A DNA stretch of 64,000 bases from Bog-756 sp963778165 (GCA_963778165.1 CAVZTE010000007.1:1-64000); one strand, 5' to 3'; counted from the stretch's first letter, positions 1 to 10,727 are shown. Numbers and translations are program-made. Notes: generated by a model not told the origin, from the letters alone.

Positions 1-2
1 CG

Positions 3-565
3 AAAACTTTACAGAGAATCGCCCGCACGACGCCGTTAACCGCGGTCAGTTTAGATATCGCCACCGACAAGAAGGTCACTTCCGAAAAAAATCTTTTTGT
101 CTTCCAAGAAAACTCAAAAGAAAAGGGCCAAGACCCTTTCTTTATGATCGGACAATTTTTCAGCAACGCCGATCCTTACGCACTCACCCCACTTTACAAT
201 TTTCCACTTGGATGACCTTTGTGGATCCCGAAAGCCTTGAAGATGATGAAAATGCGTCAAAGACGATCAAGACCATGAAGAAGCTTATCAAAAAAGCGTT
301 TCCCCAACTCATTGACGACAAGGCCTGGGAACGGCTGCTCGTTATTCCCGGAGCGTTGGGACAATTTGAAAACATGGTTTTAGAAGAGAATCTCACTTTG
401 CCCGGCCTTAATAATTTATGGATCGCGGGCGGAAAAAATCCCGGGAAAGTAGAAAACATCGGAGCCGCCATTCAGTCGGCCATCGGGGTGACCGGATATT
501 TGACAACCCGGAAGTTAATCGAAAAAAGTGACTCACCCGATCACCCGAGGCCGGTCCTGACGTAG
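3..565 (+). CDS. 3' part of a possible FAD-dependent oxidoreductase, one frame break
   Basis: The 5' end lies outside the window. Two frames together give one continuous protein: frame 3 is open from the edge to about position 200, then the reading moves to the frame that ends in TAG at 563-565. The last stretch contains NLWIAGGKNPG followed by NIGAAIQSAIG, which resembles the C-terminal FAD-contact region of flavin amine oxidase and phytoene-desaturase-like proteins. The family call is weak. The break near 196-204 looks like a single missing or extra base. Codon use is AT-rich, like the next two genes and unlike everything right of 2.79 kb. Confidence 0.4.
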   Translation, partial: NFTENRPHDAVNRGQFRYRHRQEGHFRKKSFCLPRKLKRKGPRPFLYDRTIFQQRRSLRTHPTLQFSTWMTFVDPESLEDDENASKTIKTMKKLIKKAFPQLIDDKAWERLLVIPGALGQFENMVLEENLTLPGLNNLWIAGGKNPGKVENIGAAIQSAIGVTGYLTTRKLIEKSDSPDHPRPVLT

Positions 566-594
566 ATCTGCCCCCCCTTTCTTAAGGTATCACC

Positions 595-2369
595 ATGAAA
601 ACCTTGACCCGATCTATTCTGCGCTCTTTTTCCGCGCCTTTATTAAGCATGACTTTGCGCGAGTGCAAGGCCCACTTTGGAAAAAACGGATTGTTGTTAG
701 TTGCTCTGATCTTGCATCCAATGCGGGTACAGAAATTTTAAAAAAAGGTGGCAATGCCGCTGATGGCGCCTTAGCCACGGCTTTTACGTTAGCGGTGACC
801 CGCCCCTACTATGGTCATCGGCGGGGCGGCCTCATGATCGTTAAGTTTCAAAATGAGATTGTAACGCTCGACCATCGCGAGCGCGCCCCCAGGCCGCCAA
901 AGAGGATATGTATCTAAACCAAAAACCAAACGCCTCTCAGGTCGGCGGACTTGCCGTCGGGACACCCGGGAAACGTGCAGGGACTTTTAGAACTTCACAA
1001 AAAATACGGCAAACTTCCCTTGAGCCGTCGATCTCGCGCCCGCCATCCAGATTGCAAAGAATGGATTTATAGTTGGTGAAGAATTTGCCCGGCTCACCCA
1101 CGAGGTTTACGCTGATTTTAACAACGCGGGAAAAAAAATATTCTAGCAACGGCGCGGGCAAAGAACTTTCCGTCGGCGATCACTTTAAACAACCGGGCCT
1201 CGCCCAAGCCATTGAACTCATCGCCAAAAAAGGCGCTGACGGTTTTTACAAAGGGCCTGTCGCAAGCGACGTCGTGAAGGCGATTAAAGACACCGGCGGC
1301 ATTATGGATAACGCCAATTTGGAATCTTACAAATCTGTTTGGCGTAAGCCTTTGCAAGCGCGGGCTTTAGGTGTGGATATTTACACGATGCCGCCGACAA
1401 ACAAGCGGGGGCGCCCTTCTTTTAGAGGAACTTAAGCTTTCAGAAATTTTAAAAGTCGGCGACGAAAAACCATGGGGCGCCGATCAACTTCACTTGATGG
1501 CGGAAATCATGTCGCGCGCTTTTTTTGACCGGCAGTACTTAGCGGATCCCAAATACGCCGTTATTCCCGCCGACCAACTTTACAGCGATGAACACGTACA
1601 AAAATGGGTGAAGACCATAGACCGCGCTAAGAAAACAAATTTTGACCCAAAACAATTCGAGCTTAAAGGTGCCGCGACCAGCACTCCCGACGGCGGAAAC
1701 ACCACCCATTATGTCGTGGTCGACGGTCAAGGCAACGTGGTTTCCGCCACCACCACCCTTAATGGAGACTATGGCTCAGGAGTTGCGACCGAGAAGTTTG
1801 GAATATTTTTAAATAATGAAATGGATGATTTCACAACTCACCCTGGCCAACCCAACATGTTCGGACTGGTTCAAGGAAAAGCCAACGCGGTGGCGCCGCT
1901 GAAAACTCCTTTAAGCAGCATGACCCCGACGATCGTAGAAAAAGATGGAAAGCTTTTGATCGCCCTAGGCTCTCCGGGAGGACCGCGCATCATAAACTCT
2001 GTTTACCAAGTGCTTTTTCATGCGTTGACCACACCTTTTAATTTAGACGAAATTATTCAAGCGCCACGGGTCCACCATCAAAGTAAGCCCGACAAACTTT
2101 TTATCGACCGCACCTTATCCCCCGATACCCAAACGGCTTTAGAGAAAAAAGGCCATGTCCTCTCATCAGGTTCCGTAGCCCGGGTTTACGGAATCCGCGT
2201 CACTCCCGACGGCCTTCTTGAGGGAGCCTACGATAACCGCGGCGAAGGCGGCGCTGCGGGTTACGAACGACATGTCGAGGAATTAGACGGCCGACTGCCA
2301 ATTCGCTTTTATAACTGTCGCCAATTTCTCTTAAAGCGCCCCCCTCTGGTCTCCGTTGTGCATTCTTAA
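595..2369 (+). CDS. gamma-glutamyltranspeptidase (GGT), broken by several frame shifts
   Basis: GGT is an exported N-terminal-nucleophile hydrolase that cleaves itself and removes the gamma-glutamyl group of glutathione-type substrates. Family landmarks appear in order across three frames: AGTEILKKGGNAADGALATA near the N-terminus, DHRERAP, the autocleavage/nucleophile motif TTHY (first Thr codon at about 1701-1703), PLSSMTPTIV, and the oxyanion-loop motif GSPGGPRII. The ATG at 595 opens a hydrophobic leader. Frame breaks fall near 660, 915, 1065 and 1410, several at A or G runs. The total length fits an intact GGT of about 580 residues, so I infer read errors rather than true gene decay. Confidence 0.75.
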
Positions 2370-2376
2370 ACTACCG

Positions 2377-2790
2377 ATGAATTTGCGTTTTTTTAAAATT
2401 CTTATTGCCGTTCTTTTTGTTTTTAGTGCCGTCGCCGCGGCACAGTCCCAATCCACATGCGTTGAAGCGACGGAACGGGTTACCATTGAAAATGAAAATC
2501 TCATCACAAATAAATTTACCTTCGGACGCGACCTGGAAACTTATTCATTACACCTTTCCACGAAAGGCCACATCACATTTAAAAAACTCGTCTTAGGCCT
2601 TCCAGCAGGATCCATTTGGTTTGATTCCGGGGCCGGCGAAGCGCGCGCGATCGAAGGAGGTATTCAGATGAATCAAAAAATTTCCAAAGCGGTTGCTATT
2701 TCTTACGTTCTGCCGAAAGACGCTTATGATGGTTACGACGAGCCCGGACGCTTCATCCATCTTCATGGCGACTTTATCGAGAACATACGA
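2377..2790 (+). CDS. exported protein of unknown function, truncated by the assembly join
   Basis: ATG at 2377 gives a clear signal peptide (MNLRFFKILIAVLFVFSAVA, then an AQS cleavage region) and a mature part without a domain I recognise. It follows the GGT gene by 7 nt and shares its AT-rich codon use. The natural frame runs to about FIENIR and then enters high-GC sequence that reads as low-complexity nonsense, so the C-terminus is missing. The true protein length is unknown. Confidence 0.5.
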
Positions 2791-2792
2791 CC
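2786..2792. other. probable chimeric join between two genomes
   Basis: Left of this point the sequence is AT-rich with A/T runs; right of it the sequence is about 70% GC at once. An exported protein reading rightward and a glucoamylase reading leftward (ending at GHWQRS) are both cut here in mid-protein. No repeat, integrase or insertion sequence marks the spot. Confidence 0.7.
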
Positions 2793-4171
2793 GTTGCCAG
2801 TGGCCGTCGGGGTGGGTGGAGGCGGTGGCGGTGTCGGCCACGATCCGATCCGCCAGGGCGCTCCAGCTGTGCGGTTTCTGGAGTGCCGTGAGCGCCCTAA
2901 GGCTCGGGCAGCTTGGCGGAGCCCGGCGGCGCAGATGAGCCGGCTGTGGGTCCAGGGCCGATTGTCGATCTCCCAGATTCCGGCGTCCGGTTCCTGCCAG
3001 CGGGCTTCAATGGCTGCAGCCGCAACCTGGGCGGCGCGGAAGCTGTCCGGGCCGACCCGATCGTGGCTGGCGGCCGCGGCGAGCAGTAAGAGCGCTTCGC
3101 CGAATGCGTCGAGCTGGAACTGGTGGTTGACATGGTTGCCGACAAGTCGTAGCCACCCGGGTAGCCGGGCAGGTCGAGGCGGCGCTGATCGGGGATGGCG
3201 GTGCCGTCGATCCGGTAGGCGGGGGCCAGGTGGGGCCATCATCGAGGAGACGGGCGGTGATGAACCGTCGACGGCCTCGTCGAGAAGGGCCAGCCCGCCG
3301 GCAGCGGCGGCGGCTTGTCCGGCGTAGGCCTGGTCGCGGATCCACACGTAGCGGTAGTCGTAGTTGCGCCCCTGCTCCGCCCGTTCGGGCAACGAGGTGG
3401 TGGCGGCGGCGACCATTCCCCCGCCGGCACTGGTCAGGCCCCGCATCACCGCGTAGGGCAGAGCGGCGCCCTTCGGGTCGAGGGTGTCGTCAAGAGTGGG
3501 ACGTCTCGCGTCCCAGGCGTCTTCGGTGGCATCCCAGGCGTCGCGCGGGTCAACGGGCTCGTCGTCGAAGGGTCGGGTTGGACAGTTCAAGGACCAGGTC
3601 GATTGGCTGGTCCGGGCGATGACGCGCATCCGGGCCCGCCAGTCAGCGGTCGGCCCGCAGTGGTGAAGTGGACACCTGTCCGGGCCCTGCCAGCGCATCC
3701 ACGAGTCCCAGTGGTGGCCAGTCCAGATCCGGCCATGGTGGTGTACGTCGCGGAGAGTGGTCTCGTGGCCGAAACCGCCCGGGGGGCAAGGACTATGTCG
3801 ACGTCCTGGGGTGTCTCCGGGGAGTGAACCGTCGAAGGAGCACGACCCGGTCGGATCGCGCCGGAAAGGCCAGAGCCTCACGGCATTCGATGACCCCGGC
3901 GTGGGTGACCCACCGGCTGCGCCAGATGAGGCTGTCCGGCTTCGTAGTAGCCACCCCAGGTGAACCGCTCGGAGGGGGTGACGGCGTAAAAGCCGGGGCC
4001 GCCGATGAGCGAAGCGAACACGGCGTCGGAGTCCCAGGCCGGCGCGCACATCCAGGCGACGTCGCCTCGTGGTCCGATGAGAGCGCCCCGCTCCCCGTCG
4101 GCCAAGAAGGCGTAGGAGCCGAGAACCTGCGGCGGGAACGGCGCCGGTGACGTCCGTCGTGAGGGGCTCAT
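2793..4171 (-). CDS. GH15 glucoamylase/trehalase-type glycoside hydrolase, 3' truncated, frame-shifted
   Basis: GH15 enzymes release glucose from the non-reducing ends of alpha-glucans or from trehalose. The N-terminus (ATG at 4171) has FLADGERGALIGPRGDVAW, typical of bacterial GH15. Further down are TTSLPE, RNYDYRYVWIRD and GNHVNHQFQLDAFGE, then WQEPDAGIWE, which carries the expected general-acid Glu. These blocks sit in different frames, so several single-base errors are present. The last part of the (alpha/alpha)6 barrel, including the usual catalytic base, is lost at the 2.79 kb join. The start overlaps the stop of the upstream transporter gene as ATGA, making it the last gene of a coupled operon. 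Confidence 0.75.
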
Positions 4172-4895
4172 AGTTGTTCCCTGACGCCGGCTTCGTGTTC
4201 ACGTCGCGCTCGAGCTCATCGTGCGACACCCCCGGCCAGAGCTTGTCGTCCCGAAGCCACGTCGGCCCACCGGCAGGACGGTCTGCCGGCGGGTGTCTTC
4301 GACCTCGAAGGCCATGGCGGCGTAGAGGGCGAAGGCAGCAGTCCGATGCCCCACCAACCCGAGATGTGTTCCCAGCCCGTCCCGCCGATGAACTCGTAGA
4401 TCCCGGTGAGAGCGAAGCGGGCGCCGGCGCCGAACATGACGATGGCGGCGGCGACTTTCCCGAGCGCGGCGGCGGAGGTCGGCACCAGGAGGGCGGCGGC
4501 CACGAAGAACAGCAGCAAGCCCGAGGGTCCGGCTGGTCGAGCCGGGCGTTGTGGTCAAGGTCAGGGTGCCGGTGGCGAGCCATGTGCCGGCGAGCAGACC
4601 CATCCCGGTGCCGCCCACCGAGTCGCGGGACAAGAAACCCGAACACCGAGGCTAAGAGCTCCAACGGCACCGCGAAGGCCAGCACGACGATGGCGACCTG
4701 GTGGGATTCGTCTTGGGGCAGCCAGGCGAGCTGGAGACCGGTGAGGACGAGCGAGGCTGCGCCCAAGGCGGTGAAGCCGAGCGGGAGCGGGCTGCCGACC
4801 GGGCGCAGCATGATCCGGGCCATGCGCTCCACCGTGGGGCCGTGCCGCCAGTACTGTCCGAGCTGATCGGTGAGATAGGTCTACGGTCGAGGCAT
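4168..4895 (-). CDS. GPR1/FUN34/SatP-family acetate transporter, frame-shifted
   Basis: This family moves acetate or succinate with protons through six membrane helices. The N-terminal part shows the family layout: LPLGFTALGAASLVLTGLQL is a first helix, and GKVAAAIVMFGAGARFALTGIYEF followed by WEHISGWWGI matches the later helices. The ATG at 4895 begins just inside the stop of the upstream gene (TGA at 4900-4898). The TGA at 4170-4168 overlaps the ATG of the GH15 gene. The open frame changes near 4880, 4640, 4520 and 4250, which I take as base-call errors because each side reads as good transporter sequence. Confidence 0.65.
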
Positions 4896-4897
4896 CG

Positions 4898-6014
4898 TCA
4901 GGCCACCCGGTAGCGAGTCGGCGTCGGCGGACTCGCAGGGTCAGGCCGTGGCCGGGCCGGTCCGGTCGGGGGATCAGCGCGCCGCCGGTCGGGAGGCAAG
5001 GTGCCGTCGAAGAGCATGGTCTTCGATGCGATGGTGGTCGTGGAAGTACTCGACGTGGCGCAGGTTGGGCACGGCCGACGGCGACGGGGCGTGGAGGTTG
5101 GGGGCGCAGTGCCCGGAGATCTCGAGGTGGTGGGCGTGCGGCCAGGCGCGGCGACGCGCAGCCAGACGGTGTAGCCGCCGCAGCGGGTGACGTCGGCTTG
5201 GAGGCAGTCGACGGCCCCGGCGTCGAGCATGCGGGCGAAGTAGCCGAGGGTGTAGCCGTACTCCCCGGCGGCCACGTCAGCGTCGCAAAGCGTCCGCGGA
5301 CCTGGTCGCAGTCCGGCCAGGTCGTCGGAGGACACCGGCTCCTCGAACCAGGTCACGCCGTAGTCGCTCGGCCATGGTGCGGCCCGAGGCGGATGGCCTG
5401 CTTGCGCCGTGTAGCCGCCGTTGGCGTCGACGTAGAGCTCGAGCGTCGCCGATCACCTGCCGGGCCAGGGCCACCCGGTGCAGGTCCCGCTCGGGGTTGG
5501 CGCCCCAGGACTCGCCGATCTTGATCTTGACCCGGGGGATGCCCGCTCGTCGACCCAGCGCGCGCAGCTGGGCGGCGGTGGTGGCGTCGTCGTAGGTGGT
5601 GAATCCGCCGCTGCCGTAGATCGGCACGTCGACTGCGGGCCCGCCCGAACAGGTCGGTCAGGGCAACGTCGAGGGTGCGGGCTTTGAGGTCCCACAGGGC
5701 GATGTCGACCGCCGAGATGGCGCAGGCGACCAGGCCCGGCCGGCCCAGGTTGCGGCACGCCCGGGCCATCGCCTCGTGCCGTGCGCGGGCACGGTCAGGC
5801 TCGTCGCCGCCGACCACCACCGAGGCCAGCTGGTCGTCGATGACCCGACTCGGCGCCGGGCCCGGCGTAGGTCCAGCCGATGCCCGTCGTGGTCGCCGTC
5901 GCTGACCTCGACCACGACCATGGTGGTCGGCGTCCCAGGTCAGGGTGCCGTCGGCTTCGGGCTGGTCGGTCGGGATCGCGTACGCGCTCGGCCGTGAGCC
6001 GCGGTGATGGTCAT
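4898..6014 (-). CDS. enolase-superfamily enzyme (mandelate racemase / sugar-acid dehydratase type), frame-shifted
   Basis: Pieces in several frames reconstruct one enolase-superfamily protein of about 370 residues. SAVDIALWDLKA is the end of the capping domain, then PIYGSGGFTTYDD and the catalytic lysine region PRVKIKIGESWG (KxK). Metal ligands follow: VDANGGY (Asp), WFEEPV (Glu) and AGEYGYT (Glu). Members abstract the alpha-proton of a carboxylate; sugar-acid dehydratases are the commonest role, and its place beside a sugar oxidase supports that, but the substrate cannot be read from sequence. ATG at 6014 overlaps the TGA of the GMC gene (6013-6011). Extra bases are evident near 5340, 5380 and 5410. 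Confidence 0.7.
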
Positions 6015-7701
6015 CGGGCGTCACCTTCGGACTCCGGCTCAGCGAGCCCGTGCGGGCTCGCGGCGAGCAGCCGGTCGGCGCAGCGGGCGGCCAGGGCCAT
6101 GATGGTCAGCGCCGGGTTGGCCGAGCCCTGGGTCGGCAGCACGCTGCCGTCGACGAGGTACAGGTTGGGCACGGCGAAGCTCTGGTGGTCGGCGTTGACC
6201 ACCCCGTGCTCGTTCGTCGGCGGCCATGCGGCAGCCGCCGACCAGGTGGGCGTAGCGCTTGATGGCGATGGTCTCGGTGGCCCCGGCGGCGCTGCAGGAT
6301 GTCTTCTTGGACCTTTTGGGCGGCGTCTTCGATGGCCCGGTCGTTGTCGCACATCGAGTAGGAGAAGTTGGCCACCGGCAGGCCGTGGCGGTCGGTCTCC
6401 TCGCGCCAGGGTGACCGAGTTGTCGTAGCGGGGCAGGAACTCGCACAGCGCGCCCATGACCGCCCAGTGGTTGTAGTCGCGCATGTACTCGCGCAGCACC
6501 TCGCCCCAGTGGCCCTGGGCGGCGACGTGCTCGGCGTAGGTGATGGGCAGCGGCGAGACGTTCTGGAGGGCGAAGCCCCGCTGGTAGGGCTTGGTCGGGA
6601 TCGGTCTCGTAGAACTGCCTCGGAGCTCACCTCGGGCGGCGGGGCCTTGTACATGCGGACCTCGGCGTCGAAGCGCCCGGCGACCTGCGGCGCGCCCTGC
6701 ACCATCAGGTAGCGGCCGACCTGGCCGTGGTCGTTGCACAGCCCGTCGGGGAACCGCGCGGTGGCCGAAAGCAGCAGCAGGCGGGGCGTCTCGATGGAGT
6801 AGCCGGCCACCACCACCATGCCGGGCCCGCTGGAAGTGCTCGACGCCGTCGCGTGAAGTAGGTGACCCCGGTGGCCCGGCCGTCGTCGTCGACGACGACC
6901 CGGGTCACCATGCAGTGGGCCCGGATCTCGGCCCCGTGGGCCAGGGCGTCGGGGATGTGGGTGATCAGCGGGGAGGCCTTGGCGTTGACCTTGCAGCCCT
7001 GCAGGCAGAACCCCCGGTAGATGCAGTGGGGCCGGTTCCCGAAACGGCCGTTGGCGATGGCCACCGGCCCGATCCGGGTCTCGATCCCGAGCGCGTGCGC
7101 GCCGCGCACGAAGACCTCGCCGTTGCCGCCCAGCGGCTGGGGCGAGTAGGGGTAGCGGTGCGGATCGCCCCACGGCCAGGGCTGGCCGGAGACCGGGAGC
7201 TCCTGCTTCGATGGCCTCGTAGTAGGGCTTGAGGTCCTCGTAGCTGATGGGCCAGTCGGCGCCGACCCCGTCGCGTGCTGGCGGTCTCGAAGTCGGAGGG
7301 GTGGAAGCGGGGCGTGTAGCCGGCGTAGTGGATCATCGACCCGCCCACGCCCCGGCCCGGAGTTGTTGGAGCCGAGCGGCACCGGGTCGGCTCCGCTGAT
7401 GACCCGGGGTTCGGTCCAGTACAGGCGGTGCGAGCCCCACTCGTCGCTGACCCAGTCGGCATCGGGATCCCAGAACGGGCCGGCGTCGAGGCCGACGATC
7501 GATGCGCCGGCGCGGGCCAGGCGTTGGATGAAGGTGGCTCCGCCGGCCCCGCAGCCGACGACGACCACGTCGACTTCGTCGTTCTCGTCGTAACGGCGCA
7601 TGTCGCGCCGCAGCCGGTGATTGGTGCGCTCGTCGCCGGTGGGCAGCAGCCAGGCCGACTCGTTGCGGGCCCGGATGTCGGCGTCGCGGCAGACGGCTCA
7701 C
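6011..7701 (-). CDS. GMC-family FAD oxidoreductase, likely sugar/polyol dehydrogenase large subunit, frame-shifted
   Basis: The N-terminus has the FAD-binding motif VDVVVVGCGAGGATFIQRLA with a downstream acidic residue in GLDAGP. The centre has GFCLQGCKVNAKAS, typical of the gluconate/sorbitol-dehydrogenase-like branch of GMC enzymes. The C-terminus has NLYLVDGSVLPTQGSANPAL, the conserved GMC closing motif. Such enzymes oxidise sugars, sugar acids or alcohols and partner with the small subunit encoded immediately upstream. GTG at 7701 overlaps the upstream TGA (7700-7698). One clear extra base lies near 7208, where ATCGAAGCAG should read ATCGAGCAG; others lie near 7693, 7350, 6850 and 6400. 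Confidence 0.75.
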
Positions 7702-8443
7702 TCGTCGCCGTCCCTCGGGACCGGCCTGCGGCCCTCTGTGCGTCCGGGAAACTGGGCCTCATGGGCCCGTTTGGCCGACTCCCGGCGCTCGGCCCACGGA
7801 ACCGGGTCCGCGGCGTCGTCCTCGGGGCGTTCCCACCCCTCGCGGCGGTCGATGCCCATGTTCTTGTAGCCCCGGGGGTAGGCGGGGCCGCCGAAACCCA
7901 TCTCGTTCCAGGCCCACGGATGGGAGTAGAACGCGGTGCAGGCGTAGCGGGTCCACAGGCTCCACAGATGCTCGGCCTCGAAGCCGTGCCACTCGTCGGC
8001 GTCTTGGACCGCTTGGACCAGCTGACCCTGCTGGTCGACGCGCCAAGTCGGTGAAACGCTGGCCGAAGACCGCATGGGCCTCCTCGTCGAGGGCGGCCAG
8101 GCTCTGGCGCCAGGCTTCGCCGTCTTCGGGCATGTCCTCGTAGTGCCAGCCGTCGGTCAGCCCGGCCAGCAGCCGCTGGTCGATCAGCTCGGTGACCGGC
8201 ACCTTGGGCTCGTCGTGCTGGGCCAGCAGCAGGTCGAGCAGGGCCCGGACCGTCGGCTCCTCGGTGGCGTCGAAGAACGACAGCTGCGGGATCGGTGTCG
8301 AGCCGGGCCAGCACCACCCCGGCGGTGACCAGATCCCAGCGGCTGACCTCGCCCAGCACGTCGAAGTCACCGAAGCGGCCCTTGTTGCCCGGGGTGACCG
8401 GCCCGTGCCGCTGGGCCCGCGCCCGAGACGGGTGCTCGCTCAC
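7698..8443 (-). CDS. gluconate 2-dehydrogenase subunit 3 family protein, frame-shifted
   Basis: This is the small partner of a membrane-associated FAD sugar-acid dehydrogenase. The family signature is clear in FYSHPWAWNEMGFGGPAYPR near the C-terminus. LRALLDLLLAQHDEPKVPV and GWHYEDMPEDGEAW fit the N-terminal half. No Tat or Sec leader is visible after the GTG at 8443, unlike many relatives, so the partner complex may be cytoplasmic or the start may lie elsewhere. The GTG overlaps the stop of the upstream membrane protein (GTGA) and the TGA at 7700-7698 overlaps the GMC start. Frame breaks near 8297 and 8040 split the gene. Confidence 0.75.
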
Positions 8444-8910
8444 CGTTCGCCTTCGCGGCGCAGCAGCGAGGCCAGGATGCCCATGCCACCGACCATGGCG
8501 GCCAGCAGCGGGGCGAACATGGGCGGACCCATCTCGATGTTGTAGCGGAGGTTGGTCCGACCGCCCGGCTTCTGCATGATGCCCCGCCAGTGCAGGAAGG
8601 TGCCCTGCATGCCGTTGGCCACGACCACCGCCGAGGCCAGCGGCAGGACGGTCTTGGCGGCCCGACGACTGAACACGGCCGCCACACCGGCCGGGGCCAT
8701 GGTCGGGATGATCACGACCGGCCACCACATCATCTTGTTGCCGAAACTGGCCCCGTCGTGCTCGGTGAAGATCTCGGCCGCCGTGACCAGCGCTCCGGCG
8801 GCGGCCAGACCGGCCAGGCTCCGCTCGAAGCGGCCGGTGCGGATGTCCGTGACGACCGCGCCGCTGTCCGACGCCGGAGCGCCTCGCGGACTTCGATCGC
8901 TGCAGGCCAT
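8440..8910 (-). CDS. small four-helix membrane protein, operon partner of the GMC dehydrogenase
   Basis: ATG at 8910 lies 2 nt after the TGA ending the TPP enzyme (8915-8913), and the gene ends in a TGA overlapping the next GTG. The 156-residue product has four likely membrane segments: SLAGLAAAGALVTAAEIF, MMWWPVVIIPTMAPAGVAAV, LPLASAVVVANGMQGTFLHW and MFAPLLAAMVGGMGILASLL. Between the last two is a loop with RGIMQKPGGRTNLRYNIEMG. I recognise no enzymatic motif. Its position between the TPP enzyme and the dehydrogenase small subunit suggests it anchors or serves that complex (inference). Confidence 0.65.
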   Translation of the reverse strand: MACSDRSPRGAPASDSGAVVTDIRTGRFERSLAGLAAAGALVTAAEIFTEHDGASFGNKMMWWPVVIIPTMAPAGVAAVFSRRAAKTVLPLASAVVVANGMQGTFLHWRGIMQKPGGRTNLRYNIEMGPPMFAPLLAAMVGGMGILASLLRREGER

Positions 8911-8912
8911 CC

Positions 8913-10727
8913 TCAGTCTGCCCTTGGTGCCGGGCAGGAACTCTTGGGCCTTTTGGCGGATCCCGGTCTTGAGGACCCCCCAGGCGTTCTCGTCGCCGCC
9001 GATCAGGGCCTTGGCCATGTCGCGCATCTGCGTCGAGGGTGGCGTGGGGAGGGATGGGCGGGCACATCGGGTCGGTGTAGACGTCGAGCACGGTCGGGCG
9101 GTCCGCCGAGAGGGCCCGCTCCCAGGCCGGGCCGATCTCGTCGGCATGCGTGGACTTCGATCGCCTCCAAGCCCGAGGCTGGCGGCGAAGCCGGCGTAGG
9201 AGACATCGGGCAGCTCCTGCGAGGCGGCGAATTTCGGCACGCCGACCATGGCCCGCATCTCCCAGGTCACCTGATTGAGGTCGTTGTTGTGCAGCACGGC
9301 CACGATGAGGCGGGGATCGGACCACTCCTGCCAGTACCGCTTGATGGTGATGAGCTCGGCCATGCCGTTCATCTGCATGGCGCCGTCGCCCACCAAGGCG
9401 ATGGCCGGGCGGTCAGGATGGGCGAACTTGGCCCCGATGACGTAGGGCACCCCGGGTCCCATGGTGGCGAGCGTTCCCGAGAGCGAGCCCCGCTGCTCGC
9501 CGCGTGAACTTCAGGTGCCGGGCGTACCAGTTGGCGGCCGATCCGGAGTCGGCGGCCACGATGGCATTGGCCGGCAGGCGCGCGGAGAGCTCCCAGACCA
9601 GGCGCTGCGGATTGACGAATCCCGTCGCTGGTCGCTGTCGGTCATGGCCTGGCGCTCGACGGTCTCCCACCAACCCGCCACGTTCTTTTCGACCGTCTCG
9701 CGCCACGAGCGGTCCGACTTGCGCTCGAGGAGCGGCAAGAGCGCTCGGAGGGCGCTCGCGGCGTCGGCGACCAGATTGAGCTCGTAGGGATAGCGCATGC
9801 CGATGAAGCCGCCGTCGATGTCGATCTGGATGGCCCGGGCCTGGTCGAGCGGCGGCAGGAACTGGGTGTAGGGGAAGTTGGAGCCGACCGTGAGCAGGGT
9901 GTCGCAGTCCATCATCAGCTCGTAGCTCGGTCGGGTCCCGAGCAAGCCCGAGCGAGCCGGTCACCCACGGCGAGCTCGTCGGAGAGGACGTCCTTGCCCA
10001 AGAGCGCCTTGGCCACGCCGGCGCCGAGCATGTCGGCCACCTGGGTGACCTCCTGCCGGGCCCCGCGGGCTCCCTGGCCGACCAGGATGGCCACCTTGGA
10101 CCCGGCGTTGAGGATCTCCGCCGCCCGGCGGATGCCGTCGTCGTCGGGTGCCAGGCTGCGGCCAGCTGATCCCCAGGCTGGAAGGGACCATCTTGAAGGC
10201 GTGCCCGGGCGGCTCGTAGTCGAGCTCCTGCACGTCGTAGGGGACGATGATGCAGGTCGGTGAGTGGGTGGCCAGGGCGGTGCGGATGGCCCGGTCGATG
10301 AGGTTCGGCAGCTGCTGGGGCACGTTGAGGGTCTCGACGTACTGGTGGCACACGTCCTTGAACAGGGTGGCCAGGTCGACCTCTTGTTGGTAGGAGCCGC
10401 CCATGGGCGGTGCGGTCGGTCTGCCCGACGATGGCCAGCACCGGCACGTGGTCCAGCTTGGCGTCGTAGAGGCCGTTGAGGAGGTGGATGGCCCCCGGCC
10501 CCGACGTGGCCATGCACACCCCGACCTTGCCCGAGAACTTGGCGTAGCCCACCGCCTCGAAGGCCGCCATCTCCTCGTGGCGGGCCTGGATGAACTGGGG
10601 CGCGGAGTCGGCCTTCACCCAGGCCGCCGAGGATCCCGTTGATGCCGTCCCCGGGATAGGCGAAGATCCGGTCGACCCCCCAGGACCCCAAGCGTTCCAA
10701 CAGATAGGCGCCGATCGACTGGCTCAT
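8913..10727 (-). CDS. thiamine-pyrophosphate-dependent 2-oxo-acid enzyme (pyruvate oxidase / acetolactate synthase-like), frame-shifted
   Basis: The first domain has the cofactor-activating Glu in ARHEEMAAFEAVGYAKFSG and SGPGAIHLLNGLYDA. The last domain has the TPP/Mg motif GDGAMQMNGMAEL with the downstream NN in VLHNNDLNQVTW. About 604 residues fits PoxB-like enzymes, which convert pyruvate to acetate; acetolactate synthase and other 2-keto-acid decarboxylases are alternatives. The ATG at 10727 has a strong ribosome site (GAAGGAGAAACT before it). Frame changes near 10600, 10405, 10170, 9945, 9625, 9505, 9155 and 9035 break the gene. It heads the seven-gene operon. Confidence 0.75.

Noticed and set aside
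2763..4832. 689-codon minus-strand open frame
   Set aside because: It joins pieces of a transporter and a glucosidase with nonsense stretches between and crosses the chimeric join; it is not one protein.
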